The notes: generated from the letters alone by a model not told the origin. Positions 49,531 through 56,846 are shown, numbered from the stretch's first letter. The stretch: 56,846 nucleotides of DNA from Candidatus Cybelea sp. (GCA_036489315.1 DASXFZ010000008.1:1-56846), one strand, 5' to 3'. Program-made: numbers and translations.

Positions 49531-49633
49531 AACCCCCGTCGAGAAATTAACCATGCTCTCAAGCCCTTAGCGCGGATGCGAGTAGGGGATCGGCCCAAGC
49601 CCATCCCCTTTCGCTGGTTCGGAAAATCCTCGA

Positions 49634-50176
49634 TCAGCGGATGTTTTCCGCGCTAACCTCGCCGGCATAGTCGACGTCGCGAGATCCGAGCGCCTTGCGT
49701 ACCTCGGCGCGATGTTCTTTCGTTTTCGGGCGAACGGCGACGAGAATGCCGCCCTCGCGCAGGCCCTTCTCATAGTCCTTCGCGCGTTTCTCGCCGATAC
49801 CGACGCCGATGAGTCCGCCGACGATGCCGCCGCCCGCCGCGCCGGCTCCCAATCCGGCTAGCGCCGCCGCTAAAGGCCCCACAACCAACGGCGTGGCCAA
49901 TCCGCCCGTGCCGGCGATTGCTGCTACGCTGCCGGTTGCCGTAAGCCCGGCCACGATTGCGCCGAGGACGCCTCCGATAGTGGCCCCGGCGGCAATACCT
50001 TCGCTGCCTTTCGCATTGACGACCGCGGAAAACGCCTTCTCGCGCGTTTTGTCGTCCATCATCACGCTGATCTCATCGCGGCCGTACCCGAGTCCGTGCA
50101 GCCGGTCTACCGCCGCGCCGGCCGGCTCTCGATCGTAGTATATTTCGGATTCGAATTCATCGTTTGAATCGTACAT
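49634..50176 (-). CDS. General stress protein 17M-like/glycine-zipper protein
   Basis: The 180-residue protein has an N-terminal domain (REPAGAAVDRLHGLGYGRDEISVMMDDKT) resembling heat-induced stress protein YflT/17M. A glycine/alanine-rich hydrophobic middle (GVLGAIVAGLTATGSVAAIAG; GAGAAGGGIVGGLIGVGIGE) follows, and a basic C-terminal domain (KDYEKGLREGGILVAVRPKTKE, RKALGSRDVDYAGEVSAENI). It is associated with stress responses and may associate with membranes. It is transcribed towards the convergent ATPase gene. Confidence 0.85.
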   Translation of the reverse strand: MYDSNDEFESEIYYDREPAGAAVDRLHGLGYGRDEISVMMDDKTREKAFSAVVNAKGSEGIAAGATIGGVLGAIVAGLTATGSVAAIAGTGGLATPLVVGPLAAALAGLGAGAAGGGIVGGLIGVGIGEKRAKDYEKGLREGGILVAVRPKTKEHRAEVRKALGSRDVDYAGEVSAENIR

Positions 50177-50297
50177 GGAGCCCTCTCTTTCGAGGCGCTT
50201 TCTACCCTTCGTACTGCACGATAAAACGAAGCATCGTCGTGGTTAGAAACGTCGATTTTGCGGTAGCGCGATCGAAAAAGGCGCTCCCGAACCCGAT

Positions 50298-50438
50298 TTA
50301 ATTGCGGTGCAGACCACAGTCGGGTTCGCGGCCCGAAGTCACGAGCAACGCGCGACCGCAGTAGCGGCAGAAAGCGAACTCCGCTTCGCCCCCGGGGAGG
50401 TCCTCCGGCCGCACGTACTCGTTTGGGTCAAAATCCAT
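50298..50438 (-). CDS. 46-residue zinc-ribbon-like protein
   Basis: The ATG at 50438 reads through 46 codons to TAA at 50298. The product has CRYCGRALLVTSGREPDCGLH, a CxxC ... CxxH pattern fitting a zinc ribbon. The N-terminal half is acidic (MDFDPNEYVRPEDLPGGEAE). Codon use fits its neighbours. It is probably a small cytosolic metal-binding protein. No Shine-Dalgarno is obvious, so confidence is moderate. Confidence 0.6.
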   Translation of the reverse strand: MDFDPNEYVRPEDLPGGEAEFAFCRYCGRALLVTSGREPDCGLHRN

Positions 50439-50524
50439 AAGAGGTTAGGGTATCACGGCTGTCAAGCCAATGTGAGGAGCACGAAGCCGCCCGGCGCGGG
50501 ATTCATCTAGGTTTTCGCCAACGC

Positions 50525-51727
50525 ATGCCGCCTATGCTACGTACAATTGCCCTTGCGCTCGCGACGCTGTTGCTCGCTGCGCCGGCCTCGGCGGCGAGCC
50601 CATCCACGGCAACGCTCAAAGCCGCGCTTGCGCGCGACGTCGATCAATATCTCGCGACGCGCTCGAAGATCGAACATCTCTCGGCGATCTCGCTCAGCGT
50701 CAGCCTCAAGGGATCGAGCGATTACATCAACGTCACGGCCGGACGAATGCAGTACGGCGGCGGCGATCCGATCACGCCCGACAACATTTTTCAGATCGGC
50801 AGCAACACAAAAGCCTTTACCTCGGTCGCGATTCTGCAGCTCGAGGCCGAAGGAAAGTTGAACATCGATCAGCCGCTTGGAAAGTGGCTTCCGCAGTATC
50901 CCGCCTGGAAGAACGTCACAATCCGCCGGCTGCTCAGCATGACCAGCGGCATCCCGAGCTACGATAACGTCGATGAGATGCTTGCCGCCTATGCGAAGAC
51001 TCCCAAGCGCCACTTCACGGTCCCCGAGCTGATCGCGTACGCCTACCCGACCAATGCGAAAGCGCCGAAACCGACCACCGGATACTCGTACTCGAATACG
51101 AACTATCTGCTCGCCGAGCTAATCGTTGAAAAAGCATCGGGCGATACGTTCCCGAACCAGCTGGATAAGCGCTTTTTCCACGGCGGCCCCAATTTGAACA
51201 ACACCTTTTACGCGCCTAGCCAGTACCCGGCCGACGTATTAGCGCGCCTGCCTGCCGGCTACTTCGTGAACACCGATCCCGATAACAAGCCGCTCTTTCC
51301 GCTGCTGGGAACCAACGTGAGCCTCGACAGCCTCTCGTGGATGCAAGGCGCCGGCGGAATCTCCGCGACGATGCAAGACCTTGCGCGCTGGGCGCGCGAC
51401 CTCTATACCGGCCCGGTGCTCGCACCAAAGCAGCGCGCCGAAATGGAGAGCCTCGTCTCGACGAAGACGGGCAAGCCGCTCGCCAAAGTCTCCGCCGACG
51501 ATCCGCGCGGTTTCGGTCTGGGCGTCGCGCAGATGATGCTCCCGGATATCGGCCCGATCTGGTTCTACGAAGGCGAGAGCCTCGGCTTCCGCACCGTGCA
51601 CTTCTACGACCCGGCAACCGGCGTCATCGCCACGTTCTCGTTCAATAGCCGCCCGCCGGCGAAGGAAGACGGTGCCGGAAAGCTCGCGAGCGCGATCTTC
51701 AAGACGCTCAAGAGCGCCGGAATCTAA
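50525..51727 (+). CDS. Serine hydrolase of the beta-lactamase/DD-peptidase fold (paralogue of 45518)
   Basis: The 400-residue protein has a signal peptide (MLRTIALALATLLLAAPASAA). SxxK is in FQIGSNTKAFTSVAILQLEAEGKL near residue 100, and YxN is in YSYSNTNYLLAEL near residue 195. The C-terminal FYEGESLGFRT replaces the KTG-like site. It resembles the class C-like family at 45518 in order and length. It is exported. The physiological substrate (peptidoglycan, ester, peptide) is unknown. Confidence 0.9.
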   Translation: MPPMLRTIALALATLLLAAPASAASPSTATLKAALARDVDQYLATRSKIEHLSAISLSVSLKGSSDYINVTAGRMQYGGGDPITPDNIFQIGSNTKAFTSVAILQLEAEGKLNIDQPLGKWLPQYPAWKNVTIRRLLSMTSGIPSYDNVDEMLAAYAKTPKRHFTVPELIAYAYPTNAKAPKPTTGYSYSNTNYLLAELIVEKASGDTFPNQLDKRFFHGGPNLNNTFYAPSQYPADVLARLPAGYFVNTDPDNKPLFPLLGTNVSLDSLSWMQGAGGISATMQDLARWARDLYTGPVLAPKQRAEMESLVSTKTGKPLAKVSADDPRGFGLGVAQMMLPDIGPIWFYEGESLGFRTVHFYDPATGVIATFSFNSRPPAKEDGAGKLASAIFKTLKSAGI

Positions 51728-51768
51728 GAGCGCGTACCGGTCGAGAAATAACGCGCCGCTGTAAAGAG

Positions 51769-52566
51769 CTACACTTGGTGAGCAACGTTATGCCGGGTTA
51801 GGAACCCGTCGATGAAGCCCGCCGTCTGCGCGAACGTCAACCCGTCGTACCGGCAGCTGCCCTGAGTAGATGTTTCGCACGTCCCGGCTTGGAGGACGAT
51901 CCCGACGACGCGGCCGTCGGCTGCGTAAAGTGCACTTCCGCTGGCCCCGTACCAAGCGCCTTTATCGACTAGAAGAAAGCGCTGGTGATTCTCCCAGAAA
52001 TACCCTGCCACAATGCCGACCGAGGTAATTGGATGCACGTTGTTGAGAGCGAAACTCGTAAATGCGACGGCAGTCCCCTCCGGCTTCGTCTCTATGTCGA
52101 ACGCAACGGTCTCCAAGGGCGTGTGGATCGCAGGATCGCTGAACGGATTGGCGACGAGGTGGCAGACGGCGATGTCGAGGCCTGCGTCCTGATCGCAGGA
52201 CGAGATCCGATACCACTTCGCGTCGACGGTCTCGTCGGTAAAAGACCATGCAGAGCGCGGCACATAAATTGCCGGAATACACCCGCCAAGGGCGGCGACC
52301 ACATGCTGCGCAGTTACTATATCGCCGCGGCGGTTGACGAAGAAGCCGCTCCCGTTTATATTCAGGATGCCGATTTTGCCCGCAACGTCCGTGGCGCACG
52401 CGATCGGAACGGAGGCTCGAGCCATTCTGTCGATGGCCGCATATGGGAACAGCCCTTCTTCGCTTGCCGTTGGAGCCGGGTTGGCCGAAGCCCGCGTTCC
52501 GCCACAGGCCGATACACTGTCGAGGAGCGCAAGGAATAAGAGGGCCATAATCGATCGCTTAGCCAT
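51769..52566 (-). CDS. Trypsin-like serine peptidase lipoprotein
   Basis: The 265-residue protein has a lipoprotein signal (LLFLALLDSVSAC). It has the chymotrypsin fold with the catalytic triad His in DIVTAQHVVAAL, Asp in DAGLDIAVCHL and Ser in YGASGSALYAADG. Cysteines (SIC, GC, SSC, DC, TC, SC) suggest disulphide bonds. It has no PDZ domain, unlike DegP. It is anchored in the envelope. A convergent hydrolase ends 41 bases before its stop. Confidence 0.9.
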   Translation of the reverse strand: MAKRSIMALLFLALLDSVSACGGTRASANPAPTASEEGLFPYAAIDRMARASVPIACATDVAGKIGILNINGSGFFVNRRGDIVTAQHVVAALGGCIPAIYVPRSAWSFTDETVDAKWYRISSCDQDAGLDIAVCHLVANPFSDPAIHTPLETVAFDIETKPEGTAVAFTSFALNNVHPITSVGIVAGYFWENHQRFLLVDKGAWYGASGSALYAADGRVVGIVLQAGTCETSTQGSCRYDGLTFAQTAGFIDGFLTRHNVAHQV

Positions 52567-52812
52567 TTCTCTTCTCCGCTAATTGCAGGGCGTCGTGTGG
52601 TGCGATCCTTTGGGCGGCCAAGGACAGCCTCCTACCCATGCACGGAGCTTCGCCGATCCTGCATTCTTAATGCGAACGGCGACCCCGCTGCGCGTACGGG
52701 GCGGATGAAAAGACTCGATTATCCGGTCGCGGAGCGGCAAGCCGGAAGGTGATCTTACCGGCGGAGCCCAAGTGGGGAGCCGGAGATTTCAACCGTGCAA
52801 GGAGTACTGTAG
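52567..52812. other. Intergenic region of 246 bases
   Basis: This divergent region between the peptidase and propeller lipoprotein genes likely holds both promoters. No known regulatory motif, RNA gene or repeat was recognised. Confidence 0.4.
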
Positions 52813-53736
52813 ATGAATGGTTTTGGCTTTAGCCAACGCGCGTTAATCATTTTTACCGCAGGTGCTTTGCTGGCCGGCTGCGGCCAAATGCAACCACCGG
52901 CGAGCGCCCCTCAAGGGGAGCCGAACGGCTTCAACGGGTCGTCCTGGGTTCGTGCCAATGCCAAGACCGGCTCGCTTCTGTACGTCTCCGACGGAAGCAC
53001 GTCCGTTTACGTCTATAGTTATCCGCAACTCAAGTTGACGAGTACGCTTAAGGGATTCTCGCAACCGCTGGGCGAGTGTGTAAATAAAAACGGTGACGTC
53101 TGGATCGCAAACTTCGGTGCCCAAGAGATGGACGAGTACGCGCACGGGAGCACGAAACGGATGGCGACGCTCAAGACCGATACCGATCACACGCCGTACG
53201 GTTGTTCGGTTAACCCGAAAACCAACGATCTCGCTGTCTCAACGTGGCGCGGAGGCTCGGGGCCGGGCTACCTTTCGATCTACAAGCAGTCTAAGGGCAC
53301 TCCGAAGACGTACTCCGATTCGGCATTCGTCTACGCGCTTTTTCCCGGCTACGACGGTAAGGGGAATGTGTTTCTCGACGGCCTCGCGACCGGCAGCGCT
53401 TTCCGTTACGCCGAACTTCCCAGCGGCAAGACCAAGCTCGTCGCGGTGTCGCTTAAGCAAAGTATCGGGTACCCCGGCGAGGTCCAGTTCGATGGAAAAT
53501 ACGTCACGGTCGGCGACCAGACCGCACGTGCGATCTATCGGACGACGGGCGGAAAGGTCGATGGAAAGACCACGCTTGGCGGCTCGGGGACGCTCTACGG
53601 CTATTTCATTGCCGGTAAGACGGTCTTCGGGGTCGACACGTACGGTTTGGGCGTCTACAACTATCCTGGCGGCGGATCGCCGACGAACTCGGTATCGATC
53701 GCCCATCCCTCCGATGTCGTGCTAAGCGCTAAATAG
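52813..53736 (+). CDS. Propeller-type lipoprotein
   Basis: The 307-residue protein has a lipoprotein signal (LIIFTAGALLAGC). Repeats such as GSLLYVSDGSTSVYVYSY, GECVNKNGDVWIANF, GCSVNPKTNDLAVSTW, GYDGKGNVFLDGL and VQFDGKYVTVGD fit a beta-propeller of the NHL type. No catalytic site is visible. It is a relative in style to the lipoproteins at 162, 12337 and 35327. It is followed closely by a frameshifted exported gene. Function unknown. Confidence 0.8.
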   Translation: MNGFGFSQRALIIFTAGALLAGCGQMQPPASAPQGEPNGFNGSSWVRANAKTGSLLYVSDGSTSVYVYSYPQLKLTSTLKGFSQPLGECVNKNGDVWIANFGAQEMDEYAHGSTKRMATLKTDTDHTPYGCSVNPKTNDLAVSTWRGGSGPGYLSIYKQSKGTPKTYSDSAFVYALFPGYDGKGNVFLDGLATGSAFRYAELPSGKTKLVAVSLKQSIGYPGEVQFDGKYVTVGDQTARAIYRTTGGKVDGKTTLGGSGTLYGYFIAGKTVFGVDTYGLGVYNYPGGGSPTNSVSIAHPSDVVLSAK

Positions 53737-53772
53737 TCGTCGCCGCTGCCGTTGCGCACGAGCCGCCATCAC

Positions 53773-54497
53773 GTGAAGCGTTCTGCCTTAACCGCACTCG
53801 TCGCGGGGGGCGCCCTGACGGCCGTACTCGCCATCGCGCACGCCCGGGCGGCGACCGCGTATACCGCGCCCGATATCCAAACGACGACCCGCGACCACAT
53901 GCAGATGACCTTGCACGGCCCACAGCAGCCCGGCGATTCGGCACGCGCCGATGCGATCGTGGCGGCGGCGCGTAAGGTGATGGCGCAGTATCCGACGGTC
54001 GAGGCGGCGGAGAATGCCGGTTTCAAGAAGTTTCTCCCGAAGATCCCGCTGCCGATCGAGCACTACACGAACCGCTCCTATGCGGTCGAAGCGTACATCG
54101 GTGAGTTTGACCCGATGCATCCGACATCGCTAATCTTCAAGCGGAGCGGCGACACGCTGCAGATCGTCGGCGTGATGTACACGGCCTCAAACTCCGCCGA
54201 TCGCGAAGTCCTTGATTCGCGCGTGCCGTTGAGCTACGGAACGTGGCATCGCCACGTCGATTTCTGCAAGGCGCCGGCGGGGACGCCGCTTGCCGAGCGC
54301 GCATGGGTCCCGGCGCGCGCTTCGGCTTCAAAGGCTCGATCGAAGCAAAAGACGCCTGCACGAAGGCGGGCGGCACGTTCATTCCGGTCGTTTTCGGTTG
54401 GATGGTACACGTTTGGCCGAACGAAAAGACCCGCGCGGGAATCTGGGCCGTGGACGCTCACGACAGCATGAGCATGAGCGTCCACGACAATATGTAG
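53773..54497 (+). pseudogene. Exported protein of unknown function with a frameshift
   Basis: The GTG at 53773 opens a frame with a signal peptide (LTALVAGGALTAVLAIAHARA). The mature domain has ARADAIVAAARKVMAQYPTVEAAENAGF, MYTASNSADREVLDSRVPLSYGTWHRHVDFCKAP. The frame changes after LAERA near 54290-54305. The continuation, MGPGARFGFKGSIEAKDACTKAGGTFIPVVFGWMVHVWPNEKT, ends at TAG 54495-54497. One missing base would join them. The conserved-looking GWMVHVWPNE shows the second part is real. It could be decay, an error, or frameshifting. The role is unknown; the neighbours are a lipoprotein and an unusual membrane protein. Confidence 0.75.
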
Positions 54498-54612
54498 CTT
54501 AGGGAGCGACTGAAAGCCCGAGCGGTCCGTCGAGTCCTGTCTTCGACCCGCCGATCGAGGTCGCCGAACCGCGTTCGCCAGGACTTAGCATCCGGCTTCA
54601 AAAGGCCGCTGC

Positions 54613-55242
54613 GTGAGCGATCGCTACGTCTGGCTCGCGCTCTTTTTGCTCGGCTGTTATCACGGCCTCAACCCAGGTATGGGCTGGCTCTTCGCGGTCG
54701 CGCTCGGTTTTCAGGAGAAGCGCGCGAGCGCCGTCCTTCGGGCAATCGTGCCGCTGACGCTCGGGCACGTTGTCTCGGTCGCCAGCATCGTCGTGGTCGC
54801 AACCTTCGCTGACGCGGAGTTCCCGCACAACGCCGTGCACTACACGGCCGCCGCGGTTCTCATCGGTTTCGGCGTCTACCGGCTCGTTCGCGCTCGCCAT
54901 ATCCGCTGGGTCGGCATGCGCGTCGGATTCTGGGGGCTCGTTCTCTGGGGATTCTTGATGTCGAGCGCGCACGGCGCCGGTTTGATGCTGCTGCCGTTCG
55001 TGACGTCCGCGCACGCGAGCGCGCCCTCGATGCCGATGCCCGGCGTGGCGCACGGGCCGTACGCCGTCGCCTGGCTGATGGTGGCCGTGCATACGCTTGG
55101 GTACCTGCTGACGACGACGGGGGTGGCGCTGCTTGTCTATACGAAGGTTGGGGTCCGGTTTTTGCGCGTCGGCTGGCTTAACTTGGATCTCGTTTGGGCG
55201 ATTGCGCTGATCCTGACCGGCCTCATCGCTCTCCTGACCTAA
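54613..55242 (+). CDS. Polytopic membrane protein (nickel/cobalt transporter-like)
   Basis: The 209-residue product starts at GTG. It has six hydrophobic stretches (WLALFLLGCYHGLNPGMGWLFAVAL, HVVSVASIVVVATF, VHYTAAAVLIGFGVYRLV, VGFWGLVLWGFLMSSAHGAGLMLLPF, AVAWLMVAVHTLGYLLTTTGVALLV, LVWAIALILTGLIALL). The HGLNPG motif recalls NicO/RcnA-type metal exporters (HALxPGH), and more histidines lie in the C-terminal half (SAHGAG, HTLGY). The family is known only as membrane protein. It precedes the methanethiol oxidase gene by 42 bases and may be transcribed with it. Confidence 0.78.
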   Translation: MSDRYVWLALFLLGCYHGLNPGMGWLFAVALGFQEKRASAVLRAIVPLTLGHVVSVASIVVVATFADAEFPHNAVHYTAAAVLIGFGVYRLVRARHIRWVGMRVGFWGLVLWGFLMSSAHGAGLMLLPFVTSAHASAPSMPMPGVAHGPYAVAWLMVAVHTLGYLLTTTGVALLVYTKVGVRFLRVGWLNLDLVWAIALILTGLIALLT

Positions 55243-55284
55243 ATTAAAAAAGGAGACCTAGGTCAACAAAACGGAGTAGCCCGC

Positions 55285-56679
55285 ATGCAGCTCAAGCCAG
55301 ACCCCACCTTTTACGCCTCCCCGAAGGACGCCATGAAAGCACCGCCCGAGGCGCTCGCCTACGTGGCCCTGCTGAGCGCGACCGGCAACGGCGTGCCCGA
55401 TCGGCTTGCCGTCGTCGATACCGATCCGTCCTCGCCCCGATACGCAACCGAAGTCGGCGGCGTGGACCTTCCGAACACCGGCGACGAGCTGCATCACTTC
55501 GGATGGAACGCGTGCAGTGCCGCGCTCTGTCCGTTCGCACCGCATCCGCACGTCGAGCGGCGTTACCTGATCGTGCCGGGCCTGCGCTCCTCGCGCATCT
55601 ACGTCATCGATACGAAGCCGAACCCGGCGCAACCGCGCATCACCAAAATCATCGAGCCCGAAGAAATCATCGCAAAGGCCGGTTACACGCGCCCGCACAC
55701 GGTGCACTGCGGCCCCGACGCGATCTACGTCAGTGCACTCGGCAACGCCGAGGGCGACGGCCCGGGCGGTATCTTCAAGCTCGATTGCGATACCTTCGAC
55801 GTAATCGGCCCGTGGGAAGTCGATCGCGGCCCGCAGTATCTCGCGTACGATTTCTGGTGGCACCTCACGCACGACGCGCTGATCAGCAGCGAATGGGGCA
55901 CGCCGAAGATGCTTGAGAATGGTCTCAACGCGGAGATGCTGCTGGCCGGCAAATACGGCCATCAGCTCCACTTCTGGGATCTGCGCACGCGTAAGCACAA
56001 GCAGAGCATCGATCTCGGACCCGAGCAGCAGATGGTGCTCGAGCTGCGGCCGTCGCACGATCCGGCGAACACCTATGGATTCGCCGGCGTCGTCGTCTCA
56101 CTCAAAGACTTGTCGAGCTCGATCTGGCTTTGGCATCGCAAAAACGGCGAGTGGGCCGCGCAGAAGGTAATCGAGATTCCGGCGGAACCGGCCGATCCCG
56201 CGCAGCTGCCCGACCTGCTCAAAGGCTTCTCGGCGGTGCCGCCGCTGCTGAGCGATATTGATCTGTCCGTCGACGACCGCTACCTTTATGCTTCGTGCTG
56301 GGGAACCGGCGAGATGCGCCAGTACGACGTCAGCGATCCCTTCCATCCCGAGCTCGTCGGCTCGGTGCACATCGGCGGCATCGCTCGCCGCGCGCCGCAC
56401 CCCGCAAAACCCGATAAAGCCCTCGCGGGCGGCCCGCAGATGGTCGAGGTCAGCCGCGACGGCAAGCGCGTCTACTTCACCAACTCGCTCTATCGCGCGT
56501 GGGACGATCAGTTTTATCCCGACGGCGTGAAGAGCTGGATGGTGAAACTCGACGTTGCGGGCGACGGTGTGATGAGCTTCGATAAGAAGTTCTACTTTGA
56601 GTCGGCAGACGCGCATCGCGTACATCAAGTCCGCCTTGCGGGCGGCGACGCTTCGTCGGACTCATACTGCTACTCTTAG
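55285..56679 (+). CDS. Selenium-binding protein / methanethiol oxidase
   Basis: The 464-residue protein matches the SBP56/SELENBP1 family in length: MQLKPDPTFYASPKDAMKAPPE at the start, DELHHFGWNACSAA (conserved Cys region), RSSRIYVIDTKPNP, RPHTVHCGPDAIYVSALG, DRGPQYLAYDFWWH, LSVDDRYLYASCWGTGEMRQYDVSDP and GGPQMVEVSRDGKRVYFTNSLY. It is a copper-dependent beta-propeller enzyme oxidising methanethiol to formaldehyde, sulfide and peroxide. There is no signal peptide. It is the last gene before the right-hand IS. The membrane protein upstream may handle its metal or product, but this is inferred. Confidence 0.93.
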   Translation: MQLKPDPTFYASPKDAMKAPPEALAYVALLSATGNGVPDRLAVVDTDPSSPRYATEVGGVDLPNTGDELHHFGWNACSAALCPFAPHPHVERRYLIVPGLRSSRIYVIDTKPNPAQPRITKIIEPEEIIAKAGYTRPHTVHCGPDAIYVSALGNAEGDGPGGIFKLDCDTFDVIGPWEVDRGPQYLAYDFWWHLTHDALISSEWGTPKMLENGLNAEMLLAGKYGHQLHFWDLRTRKHKQSIDLGPEQQMVLELRPSHDPANTYGFAGVVVSLKDLSSSIWLWHRKNGEWAAQKVIEIPAEPADPAQLPDLLKGFSAVPPLLSDIDLSVDDRYLYASCWGTGEMRQYDVSDPFHPELVGSVHIGGIARRAPHPAKPDKALAGGPQMVEVSRDGKRVYFTNSLYRAWDDQFYPDGVKSWMVKLDVAGDGVMSFDKKFYFESADAHRVHQVRLAGGDASSDSYCYS

Positions 56680-56694
56680 GCTAGTCGAAGAAAA

Positions 56695-56709
56695 TGTCAT
56701 CCTGAGCTA
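56695..56709 (+). repeat. Truncated dispersed repeat at the IS junction
   Basis: TGTCATCCTGAGCTA is the start of the CCTGAGC repeat family and ends at the IS terminal TA. It suggests the insertion sequence landed in or beside a copy of the repeat. Confidence 0.65.
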
Positions 56710-56846
56710 GTGTAGTGAGTTAGAAGTTCGTTCGCAAACCTTTACCACTTTATCCAGGATCATGTCGGCGGTAGCGGTCCACACGAACGGTTTGGGGTTC
56801 TTGTTACGTTGTCGGACGTAGGCGGGGATTTCCCGCTCGAGTTGCG
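56707..56846 (-). CDS. IS630 family transposase, C-terminal fragment (partial)
   Basis: The last 45 codons of a minus-strand transposase are visible. They read LEREIPAYVRQRNKNPKPF and continue into VWTATADMILDKVVKVCERTS-NSLH, the typical C-terminus of IS630 transposases. The stop codon TAG (56709-56707) is formed by the TA at the IS edge plus one flanking base. The rest lies past the right edge. Orientation matches the N-terminal fragment at the left edge. Confidence 0.88.
   Translation of the reverse strand, partial: QLEREIPAYVRQRNKNPKPFVWTATADMILDKVVKVCERTSNSLH
56708..56732 (+). repeat. IS630 terminal inverted repeat (transposase 3' side)
   Basis: Read inward on the plus strand this 25-mer begins TAGTGTAGTGAGTTAG and ends AAGTTCGTT. 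It matches the left-edge repeat (140-164, reverse complement) at 23 of 25 positions. It lies inside the coding sequence for the transposase C-terminus. It marks the left boundary of this IS copy. Confidence 0.85.
56708..56846 (-). mobile_element. IS630-type insertion sequence, terminal part cut by window edge
   Basis: This is the 3' end of an IS630-like element in minus orientation: the terminal repeat plus the transposase C-terminus. It starts 28 bases after the stop of the methanethiol oxidase gene. It may be a second copy of the left-edge element or the other half of the same one. Confidence 0.85.

Noticed and set aside
55258-56058. 266-codon minus-strand frame opposite the methanethiol oxidase
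   Set aside because: Antisense shadow in GC-rich DNA; the plus strand matches the selenium-binding protein family along its whole length.
55285-56679. Possible selenoprotein because of the name selenium-binding protein
   Set aside because: No in-frame TGA occurs, and family members are not selenocysteine proteins.
1-56846. Composite transposon carrying the whole window as cargo
   Set aside because: Same-direction IS ends alone do not show mobility; cargo is metabolic and regulatory with even base composition, and no target duplication around the outer ends can be seen.

Overview
This is a GC-rich (roughly 60% or more), gene-dense bacterial segment from a diderm. One protein looks like an outer-membrane beta-barrel, and at least ten products carry lipoprotein signal peptides (lipoboxes such as LAAC, LTAC, LVGC, LAGC). 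The mix resembles uncultured Candidatus Eremiobacterota (WPS-2): many secreted lipoprotein propellers, phosphoesterase lipoproteins, an S53 peptidase, DUF5069 and DUF190/CrcB, plus ECF sigma factors. That placement is an inference from gene content and was not tested. No rRNA, tRNA, CRISPR array, prophage, or replication/partition gene was seen, so the window reads as accessory-rich chromosome.

Both edges lie inside an IS630-type element. The left edge holds the first 35 codons of a minus-strand transposase and one terminal inverted repeat (140-164). The right edge holds the last codons of a minus-strand transposase and the opposite terminal repeat (56708-56732), which matches at 23 of 25 positions. 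This fits either contig ends broken at a repeated IS, or one IS copy joining the two ends.

Layout. 1-7 kb: a lipoprotein, a pore-like membrane protein, a ferritin-like/CDGSH/ferredoxin fusion, a topoisomerase IB gene broken by an in-frame amber codon, a hemerythrin and a glycerate kinase. 7-19 kb: a large FAD/Fe-S/CCG dehydrogenase of the D-2-hydroxyglutarate/glycolate oxidase type, an S53 peptidase lipoprotein, a repeat-propeller lipoprotein, a GNAT enzyme, an unexplained 1151-residue protein without a signal peptide, and a two-domain multicopper oxidase. 19-25.5 kb: exported proteins, a winged-helix-like protein, YceI, a heme-c-motif beta-barrel protein with a metal-box-like palindrome upstream, a DMT-type membrane protein, and a phosphoesterase/propeller lipoprotein pair. 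25.5-31.6 kb: pterin dehydratase, CrcB-DUF190 fluoride/ion channel pair, alpha/beta hydrolase-DUF5069 pair, a second phosphoesterase, a lipoprotein directly abutting a class A beta-lactamase, and an anchored protein.

31.7-45.4 kb: two DGPF/YciI proteins overlapping an ECF42-type sigma factor, two aspartic-peptidase-like exported proteins (one beside a divergent GntR regulator with a palindromic operator candidate), a three-gene alpha/beta hydrolase row whose first gene is frameshifted, a VOC protein coupled to a quinone oxidoreductase, and a penicillin acylase family enzyme. 45.5-56.7 kb: two serine beta-lactamase-fold hydrolases, an ECF41-type sigma factor coupled to a carboxymuconolactone-decarboxylase-like protein, a 5'-3' exonuclease, an anti-sigma-type ATPase, a stress protein, a 46-residue zinc-ribbon protein, a trypsin-like lipoprotein, another propeller lipoprotein, a frameshifted exported protein, a polytopic membrane protein, and a selenium-binding protein/methanethiol oxidase.

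Common themes are envelope and secreted functions, redox/metal handling, and regulation through ECF sigma factors. Short dispersed repeats built on CCTGAGCTTGTCGAAGG recur between genes and once inside the ECF42 sigma gene. Three genes carry a single disabling lesion each, which could be real decay or sequence error.
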